A stretch of DNA of 64,000 nucleotides from Catellatospora paridis (lineage in GTDB: Bacteria > Actinomycetota > Actinomycetes > Mycobacteriales > Micromonosporaceae), in contig NZ_ML769314.1 in assembly GCF_009720365.1 (NCBI RefSeq), forward strand, positions 487,264-551,263, written 5' to 3'. Position numbers and translations under genes: made by a program. Under the pieces are notes generated by a model, which ran no database searches, had not been told where the DNA came from, and worked only from the letters and a program-made list of their open reading frames with translations. Shown piece after piece: positions 26,001 to 32,577 of the stretch. The stretch's first letter is position 1. Every line of letters begins with the position of its first letter.

Positions 26001-26380
26001 GGGCGACCGGGCTGTCCCCCGACGACCACCCGATCCGGCTGGTACGCGAGCGGCTGGCCGCGGCGGGCGCGCTGCCGATCGCGCGGCTCACCGGGGTCGA
26101 GCACGGGTCCCGGGTGCTGGTCGGCGGCCTGGTGACACACCGGCAACGGCCGGCCACCGCGGGCGGGGTGACCTTCCTCAACCTGGAGGACGAGACCGGG
26201 ATGCTCAACGTGGTCTGCTCACCCGGCCTGTGGCTCCGCTTCCGCAAGGTGGCCCGGGGCAGCGCGGCGCTGCTGGTCCGCGGGCGGCTGGAATCGGCGT
26301 CGGGGGTGCGTAACCTGGTCGCGGATCAGCTCGCGCCGCTGACCGTGGCGACCCCGGTCGCGTCTAGGGATTTCCGTTAG
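23030..26380 (+). CDS. dnaE2: Error-prone DNA polymerase DnaE2
   Basis: A 1116-residue C-family polymerase that copies past lesions with ImuA'/ImuB. The N-terminal PHP domain starts at AELHCHTNFSFLDGASDPEE (about residue 60). The polymerase active site contains GPPDIDVDIESDRREEVIQ with the paired aspartates, after CQGRGSAANSAVCYALRI. A helix-hairpin region and a C-terminal OB domain (VLVGGLVTHRQRP) follow. The GTG start at 23030 has no ribosome site but sits at the expected start of transcription. It is separated from imuB by palindrome D, so it may be an independent unit. Confidence 0.94.
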   Translation: MGFDSQNQLPWAELERRMRGGQVVDPLVADGGDAPGFSRKREPYRAERIERPKTAVPYAELHCHTNFSFLDGASDPEELVAEAVRLGLEALAITDHDGFYGVVRFAEAAREHGLPTVFGAELNLAGLPRGGGPPDPAGTHLLALARGPEGYAKLARTLSEAHLLGGEKGRPKYELEKIAETLKGSAVILTGCRKGAVPHALLTEGVEAAARELDRLAYLFGAENVVVELTDHADPSDGDRNEVLAHLAQRAGLPVLATNNVHYHAPARRRLATVTAAVRARTSLDQIDGYLPAAATAHLRTGAEMAARFAAMPYPGADRAVAYAAELGKQLAFDLRLVAPKLPPFTDEDGNRVDEVAYLRERTYEGAAQRYGPRQAYPEAYERIEHELKMIEQLEFPGYFLVVWDIVRFCREVDIYCQGRGSAANSAVCYALRITNVDPVGGEGGLLFERFLAPERDGPPDIDVDIESDRREEVIQYVYRRYDRQHTAQVANVISYRPRSAVRDVARAFGFSAGQQDAWSKQIDRWHGVSAKDVDGIPEHVLEYANELLNAPRHLGIHSGGMVICDRPVIEVCPVEWARMPGRTVLQWDKDDCAAVDLVKFDLLGLGMLSALHYAFDFLGQELDLGDLKPDDPEVYEMLCRADTVGVFQVESRAQMSTLPRLRPERFYDLVVEVALIRPGPIQGGSVHPFIRRKNGLEPVDIPHPRMHNSLARTLGVPLFQEQMMQLAIDVADFTPVEADQLRRAMGSKRSMDKMERLRERLFEGMARNGIEPELADDIYAKLAAFANYGFPESHAISFAYLVYASAWLKRYHPAAFCAALLGAQPMGFYSPQSLVDDARRHGVQVRRPDINASLVKANIEWAAGDRSGSVPGEQPSQWGLGGPAVRLGLDSVRTLGEDVAKRIVEERERAGAYADMTDLARRAGLPATQLEALATADAFACFGLDRRAALWAAGAAATDTPDRLPGTVVGVHAPTLPGMDAVDKLVADVWATGLSPDDHPIRLVRERLAAAGALPIARLTGVEHGSRVLVGGLVTHRQRPATAGGVTFLNLEDETGMLNVVCSPGLWLRFRKVARGSAALLVRGRLESASGVRNLVADQLAPLTVATPVASRDFR

Positions 26381-26424
26381 TAGCGCGCCGATTACTCGCG
26401 GTCCATAAAGGACGACCGTACGTC

Positions 26425-26453
26425 TTGTGTGGACGTGAATCTGTCGATAGCGT
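26425..26453 (+). promoter_or_regulatory. Possible promoter of the protease gene
   Basis: TTGTGT (26425-26430), a 17-base spacer and TAGCGT (26448-26453) lie 38 bases before the ATG at 26492. This is a weak match to a housekeeping promoter. Confidence 0.35.
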
Positions 26454-26491
26454 TCGCTCGACCCATCACCCCTGGGACGAACGGACACCAG

Positions 26492-27793
26492 ATGCGGAAA
26501 ACGTCGTCGATCGTGGCCGGCTGCGGCCTGCTGCTGGCCACCCTGGTCACCTCCCTGCCCGCCCAGGCCGTGCCGGCGCTCACCGTGGACTGCCAGGTCG
26601 CCGCGCCGCCCGCCGGGCTCGCCGCGAGCCTGACCGCCGACCGCGCGCCCGCCTACGGGCAGTGGCTCGACACCGAGCCGGCCCGCGAGGCCAACCGCGC
26701 CGTGCAGACGGCGGCGCGGCAGGCCCTCGGCGTGACCGGAGGCAAGGAGCGCATCGCCGACCAGGTGCGCCGCGGTTACATCGGCACCGCGATCGACCAC
26801 AACACGCAGACGGTGACCATCGTGGTCACCCCGGAGCAGCGCACCCGGGCGGCCACCCTCGACAGCGGCCTGGCCACGGCGGCGAAGGCCGCCGACGGCG
26901 CGGTCGCCATGAAGACGGCCGTCAAGGTCGGCTGCTTCTCCGCCGAGCGCCTGGCCGCCGCCGACGAGCTGCTCGAGGGCCGCGCCTGGCACCCCGACGC
27001 GGCGCGGGCGACGTTCAGCTACAGCCTGCGCGCCGCGGACTCCCGCTACCAGGTCACCTTCGACCCCCGCTTCCCGGCTGCCGCGCAGGCTCTGCGGGAC
27101 GCGCTGGGCGAGGTCGCGGACGTCACCGTCGACACCGCCGCGCGCACCGGCCGGCTCAACGACGGCGAGGCGCACTTCGGCGGCGCGGGCGTGCGGGTCA
27201 ACTCCGGCGCGACGAACACCTGCACCACCGCGTTCGTCGCCCGGCGCAAGTCGGTCGCCGGGGACACCGCGGTGTACAGCGGCGGCATCAGCGCCGGGCA
27301 CTGCTTCGGCAACGGGCAGAACATCTACTCCTCGACGCAGTACTGGGGCACCGGCTCGCGCAAGAGCGACTACCCGGCATACGACATGCTCTTCGTGGGC
27401 TCCTCGGCGGAGACCTACGACAACGTCATCCACACCGACCCGTGCTGCCCGACCCAGCGCAACATCACCGCCAAGCGCAATCCGCTGGTCGGCGACGTGG
27501 TCTGCCTCAGTGGCATGGTCACCAAGGCCACCTGCGGGGTCACCGTGATCGGCCTGAACGCCATGATCTGCGACGCCGAAGGCTGCACCGGCGGGCTCAT
27601 GGAGGGCGGCCGCAACGGCGACATCATCGTGCGCACCGGCGACTCCGGCGGCCCGGTCTACATCAGATCCGGCGCCAGCAACGCCATCGCCCTGGGGATG
27701 ATCGTCGGCTGCACCAGCGGCTGCCGTGGCGTCGTCGCCGAGCAGCTGACCAACATCGAGACCCACCTCAACGCGACCATCCTCACCTCCTGA
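26492..27793 (+). CDS. Secreted trypsin-like (S1 family) serine protease
   Basis: A 433-residue exported protease. Signal peptide residues 1-~27 have basic MRKTSS, a hydrophobic core and AQA before the cut. A pro-region of about 200 residues follows, with a part (YIGTAIDHNTQTVTIVV) like alpha-lytic-type prodomains. The catalytic triad reads H270 (SAGHCFG), D298 (AYDMLFVG) and S385 (TGDSGGPVY). Many cysteines (e.g. PCC, CTSGCR) suggest several disulphides in the mature enzyme. ATG 26492 is chosen since it begins the signal peptide. It is probably co-transcribed with the lipoprotein gene 34 bases downstream. Confidence 0.9.
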   Translation: MRKTSSIVAGCGLLLATLVTSLPAQAVPALTVDCQVAAPPAGLAASLTADRAPAYGQWLDTEPAREANRAVQTAARQALGVTGGKERIADQVRRGYIGTAIDHNTQTVTIVVTPEQRTRAATLDSGLATAAKAADGAVAMKTAVKVGCFSAERLAAADELLEGRAWHPDAARATFSYSLRAADSRYQVTFDPRFPAAAQALRDALGEVADVTVDTAARTGRLNDGEAHFGGAGVRVNSGATNTCTTAFVARRKSVAGDTAVYSGGISAGHCFGNGQNIYSSTQYWGTGSRKSDYPAYDMLFVGSSAETYDNVIHTDPCCPTQRNITAKRNPLVGDVVCLSGMVTKATCGVTVIGLNAMICDAEGCTGGLMEGGRNGDIIVRTGDSGGPVYIRSGASNAIALGMIVGCTSGCRGVVAEQLTNIETHLNATILTS

Positions 27794-27827
27794 GGCCGGG
27801 CGGCACGCCACGTAGGAAAGGCTGGAC

Positions 27828-28553
27828 ATGAGCGGACAGCGGAGCTGGCCGGCGCGGGTCGCCGCGCTGGTGCTCGCCGGTGCGGTCGCCGGATGCGCCG
27901 CGCGCAACCTGCCGCCCGCGGACGTGCCGGAGCCGTCGGCCGACGCGGTGGTCGTCACGACCCGGGTGCCGCAGGTGGTCGACGGCGGCATCGGCCTGCT
28001 GGACAAGGAGTTCGGCAAGGCCGGGCTGGTGCCCCTGGTCAAGTACGAGCCGGGGCTGCTCCTCGACCGCGGCGTCGTCGCGGTGACCGATCCGCCCGGC
28101 GGCACCAGCCTGCCCCGGGGCAGCGTGGTCCGGGTCGTGGTGGCGGGTGAGCCGGCCAGCCTCGACGAGTACATCCGCGGGCACTGGGAGACGTTCGTCG
28201 GCACCGGGATCGACGCGAAGGGCACCGTCGTGCTCGGCGTGCACGAGGGCAACGGGCTGCCCGGCGTCGTCGAAGGCGTCGAGAAGTACGTGAAGGGCAA
28301 GCCCTACCGGCTGGTGACCTGCCCGCACTCGCGGGTCGACCTGGAGAAGGTGGTCGTCGAGCTGAGCGAGCGCCGGTTCCTGCCCACCGCCGACGCGCTG
28401 ACGTTCTCGCTGAGCATCGACGGATACGCCTGCGCCGTGCAGATGCGCGCCGACCTCAGCGACGAGCAGACGGCTCAGCTGATGGAGCGGTTCGGCGCGA
28501 AGCTCGTGATCGAACGCGGCCCGGTCGAGGGCAGGCTGCGGGGCGACAGCTGA
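27828..28553 (+). CDS. Lipoprotein with a PASTA-like domain
   Basis: A 241-residue lipoprotein. The lipobox GAVAGC puts the lipid on C23. Residues ~45-105 resemble a PASTA repeat (VPQVVDGGIGLLDKEFGKAG ... VTDPPGGTSLPRGSVVRVVV). The remainder is unrecognised but holds two cysteines (VTCPHSR, YACAVQ). ATG 27828 has AGGAAAGG upstream. It could act with the secreted protease upstream, or bind cell-wall fragments as kinase PASTA domains do. Both are inference. Confidence 0.75.
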   Translation: MSGQRSWPARVAALVLAGAVAGCAARNLPPADVPEPSADAVVVTTRVPQVVDGGIGLLDKEFGKAGLVPLVKYEPGLLLDRGVVAVTDPPGGTSLPRGSVVRVVVAGEPASLDEYIRGHWETFVGTGIDAKGTVVLGVHEGNGLPGVVEGVEKYVKGKPYRLVTCPHSRVDLEKVVVELSERRFLPTADALTFSLSIDGYACAVQMRADLSDEQTAQLMERFGAKLVIERGPVEGRLRGDS

Positions 28554-28636
28554 CCCCCGTCAGCGGCTCGTCCCGGCGCCCCGCCCGGACGGCGTGCCCC
28601 GACGACACGCCACGGGCGGCCGCTAGGCTCGGCGGC

Positions 28637-29392
28637 GTGGAGCGAACTGTGGCGCAAGCCCGCATTGCGGGACCCCGTACCGCTGTGATCTGGTCGGTGC
28701 TGCGTGGTGAGCTGGCCGGACAGGACGGCCGCCCGCTCAGCGTCGTCGACGTCGGCGGCGGCACCGGCGGGTTCGCCGTGCCGCTGGCCGAGGCCGGGCA
28801 CACCGTGACCGTCGTCGATCCGAGCCCCGATGCGCTGGCGTCGCTGCTGCGCCGGGCCACCGACGCGGGCGTGGCCGAACGGGTGCGTGCGCTGCAGGGC
28901 GACGCCGACTCGCTCGGCGACCTGATCCCGCCCGCCGCCGCGGACCTGGTGCTGTGCCACGCCGTGTTCGAGTTCGTCGACGACCCGGACGCGGTCGCGC
29001 AGGCGTTGCACGACGCGCTGCGGCCGGGCGGCGCGGCCAGCATCCTGGTCGCCAACCGGGCCGCCGCGGTGCTGTCGCGCGCGGTCGCCGGGCAGTGGCA
29101 GGCCGCGGCCGCGCTGCTGGCAGACGCGCAGGCCCGGGTCACCGGGCGGGACACGGTGCGGCGCCGGTTCGACCTCATCGGTGCGGAGGCGCTGCTGGCC
29201 GAGGCCGGGCTGCACGTCGAGCAGGCGCACGGGGTGCGCGTGGTCGCCGACCTGGTGCCCGGGGTCGTCGCCGACGCCGACCCCGAGGCGCTGCTGGCCT
29301 TCGAACTGGCCGCGTCGGCGGTGCCGCCGTACCGGGACGTGGCGACCCAGCTGCACCTGCTGGCCCGCCGCCGCGGCCACACCGACCACTGA
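28637..29392 (+). CDS. Class I SAM-dependent methyltransferase
   Basis: A 251-residue Rossmann-fold methyltransferase. Motif I is VVDVGGGTGGFAVPLAEAG, the acidic end of strand 2 is TVVDPSPDAL, and motif post-I is LQGDADSLGD, followed by DLVLCHAVFEFVDDP and LRPGGAASILV. The substrate is not identifiable. GTG 28637 is the start. The phosphodiesterase gene follows within 17 bases, suggesting an operon. Confidence 0.85.
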   Translation: MERTVAQARIAGPRTAVIWSVLRGELAGQDGRPLSVVDVGGGTGGFAVPLAEAGHTVTVVDPSPDALASLLRRATDAGVAERVRALQGDADSLGDLIPPAAADLVLCHAVFEFVDDPDAVAQALHDALRPGGAASILVANRAAAVLSRAVAGQWQAAAALLADAQARVTGRDTVRRRFDLIGAEALLAEAGLHVEQAHGVRVVADLVPGVVADADPEALLAFELAASAVPPYRDVATQLHLLARRRGHTDH

Positions 29393-29409
29393 CCCGCCGG
29401 GAGGCTGCC

Positions 29410-30555
29410 GTGTTCGTCGCGCCGAACTACGACGAGGGCACGCTCGCCGACGTGCTGCCCGGCGCGCTGGCCGCGCTCGGCGTGCCGGGCCTGGCCGACC
29501 GACTGGGCCTGGCGGCCCGGCTCGACGGCGTACGCCGCATCGCGGTGCTGCTCGTCGACGGGATGGGCCGGCACCAGCTGCCCGCGATGGCCCCGGTCGC
29601 CCCGGTGATCGCGGCGACCCTGCGCGGCGAGCTCGGCCTGGCGTTGTCGACCACCTGCGGCTTCCCGTCGACCACCCCGACCAGCCTGGTCAGCCTCGCC
29701 ACCGGCGCGCTGCCGGGCGCGCACGGCGTGCTGGCGTTCAACACCATCGTTCCGGGCGCCGACCGGGTGCTCAACCACACCGTATGGGCCGACGATCCAT
29801 CGCCGACGGAATGGGTGCCGGTGCCGCCGCTGTACGCCGCCGCAACCGCCGCCGGGATCGACACCACGGTGGTGAACCGCCCCGAGTACGCGGGCAGCGG
29901 CCTGACCACGGCGACCAGCGCCGGTGCGCGCTACGTGCCCGCGGTCGACGTCGACTCCCTCGCCACCGGCATGCTCACGGCGCTGAAGGAGGCCCCGGCG
30001 CGCGCCCTGGTCTACGGCTACCACCCGCGCCTGGACAAGGCGGGCCACGAGCACGGACTCACCTCGGTGGAGTGGGCCGCTGCCGCCGCCGAGGTGGACA
30101 ACCTGCTGGCCCGGCTCGTCGGCGGCCTGCCCGAGGACGCCGCGCTGCTGGTCACCGCCGATCACGGGCAGCTCGACGTGCCCGCCGACCACCGCATCGA
30201 CGTGCACGCCGACCCGGCGCTGTCGGCCGGAGTGCGGGTGGTGACCGGCGAGCCGCGGGTGCGCTACCTGCACACCGCGCCGGGCGCGACCGCGGACGTG
30301 CTGGCCGCCTGGCGGTCCCGGGCCGGGCACGCGGCCTGGGTCGGCTCCCGCGACGAGGCGATCGCCACCGGCTGGTACGGGCCCCTGGGCGAGCGGCACG
30401 CGGCCCGCCTCGGCGAAGTGGTCGTGGTCTGCCGCGACGACTGGGCAATCCTGGCCACAGCCACCGACCCGCCGTCGGTCGCCCGCCTGATCGCCATGCA
30501 CGGCTCCCTCACCGAGCCCGAGATGCGCATCCCGCTGCTCGTCTACCGACCCTGA
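29410..30555 (+). CDS. Alkaline-phosphatase superfamily phosphodiesterase (nucleotide pyrophosphatase type)
   Basis: A 381-residue enzyme of the NPP-like group. The metal-binding Asp lies in VLLVDGMGRHQLP; the nucleophile Thr is in GFPSTTPTSLVSLATG, HPRLDKAGHEHG supplies further Asp/His ligands, and VTADHGQLDVP the last ones. No signal peptide is seen, so it is cytoplasmic. The substrate is unknown. GTG 29410 gives the start, 17 bases after the methyltransferase stop. Confidence 0.85.
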   Translation: MFVAPNYDEGTLADVLPGALAALGVPGLADRLGLAARLDGVRRIAVLLVDGMGRHQLPAMAPVAPVIAATLRGELGLALSTTCGFPSTTPTSLVSLATGALPGAHGVLAFNTIVPGADRVLNHTVWADDPSPTEWVPVPPLYAAATAAGIDTTVVNRPEYAGSGLTTATSAGARYVPAVDVDSLATGMLTALKEAPARALVYGYHPRLDKAGHEHGLTSVEWAAAAAEVDNLLARLVGGLPEDAALLVTADHGQLDVPADHRIDVHADPALSAGVRVVTGEPRVRYLHTAPGATADVLAAWRSRAGHAAWVGSRDEAIATGWYGPLGERHAARLGEVVVVCRDDWAILATATDPPSVARLIAMHGSLTEPEMRIPLLVYRP

Positions 30556-30628
30556 CCGCCGCGCTTCGCGCAGTTCCGCAGAAACTGCAGGCCGAGTCCG
30601 CCTCCCGGCGGGGGCGGGGTGTCTCACC

Positions 30629-31957
30629 GTGGCGGTAGCGTCCGGGGTTGTGGGACGTGCTTCCGGGGGTGGGGCGCCTAAGGGCTTCGGGCCTGACGGT
30701 GACGATTCGGGCTGCCCGTTTCTGCACATCGACATGGACGCCTTCTTCGCCGCGGTCGAGGTGCGTCGCCGGCCGGAGCTGCGCGGGCTGCCGGTGGTGG
30801 TCGGGGGCACCGGCGGGCGCGGGGTGGTCTCCTCGGCCAGCTACGAGGCGCGGGCATACGGCGTGCGCAGTGCGATGCCCACCGCGATGGCCCGCAGCCG
30901 CTGCCCGCAGGCGATCTTCATCCCCCCTGACATGACGGCGTACGCCGAGGCCTCGCAGTCCGTGATGGCGGTGTTCCGCGACATCACCCCGCTGGTCGAG
31001 CAGCTGTCGGTGGACGAGGCGTTCCTCGACGTGTCCGGCAGCCGCCGCCTGTTCGGCCCGCCGGCCGAGATCGCCCGGCTGATCCGCCGCCGCGTCGCCG
31101 AGGAGCTGCGGCTCACCTGCTCGATCGGGGTCGCGCCGAACAAGTTCCTGGCCAAGCTCGGCTCCACCCGGGCCAAGCCGGACGGCATGCTGGTCATCCC
31201 CGCCGACAAGACGCTGAAATTCCTGCGCCCGCTGCCGGTGTCGGTGCTGTGGGGGGTGGGCGAGCGCACCGAGGAGGCGCTGCACCGGCTGGGCCTGCGC
31301 ACCGTCGCCGACGTCGCGGACGCCACGCCCGGCCTGCTGCGGGCCGCGGTGGGGCAGTCCCTGGCCGCGCACCTGCACGAGCTGGCCTGGGGCCGCGATC
31401 CGCGCCAGATCAGCACCGAGCACCAGGAGAAGTCGATCGGCGCCGAGGTGACCTTCGACACCGACCTGGGCGAACCGGAGGCGCTGCGCAAGACGATGCT
31501 GGCGCTGGCGCAGAAGGTGGCCGCCCGGGCCCGCGCGGCCGGACAGGCCGGGCGGACAGTGTCGATCAAGGTGCGGTTCGCCGACTTCCGGACCATCTCC
31601 CGCTCGCGCACGCTGCCCGGACCGACCGATGTGGCACACGACATCCTCGCCACCGCCTGGGAGCTGTTCGAAGCGGTGCGGGCCCAGCAGCGCATCCGGC
31701 TGGTGGGAGTGCGGCTGGAGGGGCTGCTGGCAGCGGAGGGGGCGGTGCGTCAGCTGGCACTCGGCGAGGAGGAGGACGGCTGGCGAGAGGCCGAGGTGGC
31801 CGGTGATGCTGTCATCGCCCGGTTCGGTCGCGGGGCCCTCCGTCCGGCCAGTCTTCTCGGTACGACCCGGCGTTCTGCGGGTGCGGCGACCCCGCGGCCG
31901 CAAAATCCCGCTCCGGGCATGGTCGTCCCGCTTTCCGACCCGCCACCGCCCTCGTAG
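30629..31957 (+). CDS. dinB: DNA polymerase IV
   Basis: A 442-residue active Y-family translesion polymerase. It has FLHIDMDAFFAAVEVRRRP and LSVDEAFLDVSGS with the catalytic acidic residues, the steric-gate region, a helix-hairpin part (LWGVGERTEEALHRLGLRTV) and a little-finger domain. The C-terminal ~40 residues are Pro/Arg-rich and disordered; no clear terminal beta-clamp motif was identified. GTG 30629 adds ~30 residues before the catalytic core. I see no LexA box just upstream, unlike the imu cassette. Confidence 0.92.
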   Translation: MAVASGVVGRASGGGAPKGFGPDGDDSGCPFLHIDMDAFFAAVEVRRRPELRGLPVVVGGTGGRGVVSSASYEARAYGVRSAMPTAMARSRCPQAIFIPPDMTAYAEASQSVMAVFRDITPLVEQLSVDEAFLDVSGSRRLFGPPAEIARLIRRRVAEELRLTCSIGVAPNKFLAKLGSTRAKPDGMLVIPADKTLKFLRPLPVSVLWGVGERTEEALHRLGLRTVADVADATPGLLRAAVGQSLAAHLHELAWGRDPRQISTEHQEKSIGAEVTFDTDLGEPEALRKTMLALAQKVAARARAAGQAGRTVSIKVRFADFRTISRSRTLPGPTDVAHDILATAWELFEAVRAQQRIRLVGVRLEGLLAAEGAVRQLALGEEEDGWREAEVAGDAVIARFGRGALRPASLLGTTRRSAGAATPRPQNPAPGMVVPLSDPPPPS

Positions 31958-32081
31958 ACTGACGGGTAGCAGTCGTCCGGCTGCGACACGTATTCACGGT
32001 TTGGCGATCTTCATCTGGGGAATCGGCGCTCTGTCGCACCCTGGAAGGGAACGTCGACCTGGCGGACCGGGGAGGAGAGCC

Positions 32082-32483
32082 GTGCCGCTATCCGAGCACG
32101 AGCAGAGGCTGTTCGAGCAGATCGAGCGGTCGCTGTCCGAAGATCCGAAGTTCGCTTCGGCCGTCCGCCACAGCGATCCCAAGTTCCATGCCCGCCGGCG
32201 GATCATCATCTCCGCCGTGCTCATCCTCGCCGGCCTGGGCCTGGTCGTGTACGGCGTCGCCGACAGCGAGAAGCTGTGGCTGGGCGTCGTCGGCTTCGTG
32301 CTGATGCTCGGCGCGGCGGCGTTCTGGATGCTGGCGCACAAGCGCAGCCAGACCGCCGAACTGCGCTCCGTGGGCGGCACCGCGACGCGGCGCACCCGAG
32401 GCGGCAGCCGGGGCGGCCGCACCGGCGGCATCATCGACCGCCTCGAGAACCGCTGGCGCGAGCGCGGCGACTTCGACCGCTGA
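32082..32483 (+). CDS. DUF3040 membrane protein (Rv2169c-like)
   Basis: A 133-residue protein with the DUF3040 opening PLSEHEQRLFEQIERSLSED, two membrane spans (IIISAVLILAGLGLVVYGV and LWLGVVGFVLMLGAAAFWML) and a basic Gly/Arg tail. It is the homologue of M. tuberculosis Rv2169c by family and neighbourhood. Function unknown. GTG 32082 has GGAGGAGA just upstream. A strong terminator hairpin follows. Confidence 0.85.
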   Translation: MPLSEHEQRLFEQIERSLSEDPKFASAVRHSDPKFHARRRIIISAVLILAGLGLVVYGVADSEKLWLGVVGFVLMLGAAAFWMLAHKRSQTAELRSVGGTATRRTRGGSRGGRTGGIIDRLENRWRERGDFDR

Positions 32484-32523
32484 ATCCCTGCACCGGCGTG
32501 CCGCGCCGGTGCCACGACGACGA

Positions 32524-32553
32524 CGAGGGCCGCCCCGGATGGGGCGGCCCTCG
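32524..32553. terminator. Terminator hairpin between DUF3040 and tgpA genes
   Basis: A perfect 13-bp stem, CGAGGGCCGCCCC (32524-32536) with GGGGCGGCCCTCG (32541-32553), has a GGAT loop. It lies between two converging genes and is suitable for both strands. Confidence 0.75.
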
Positions 32554-32577
32554 ATCACACTTGGCTCGATGCGCGGG

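Noticed and set aside
22622-26146. 1174-codon minus-strand frame across dnaE2
   Set aside because: Antisense shadow rich in His/Arg/Gln/Val; dnaE2 has all polymerase motifs.
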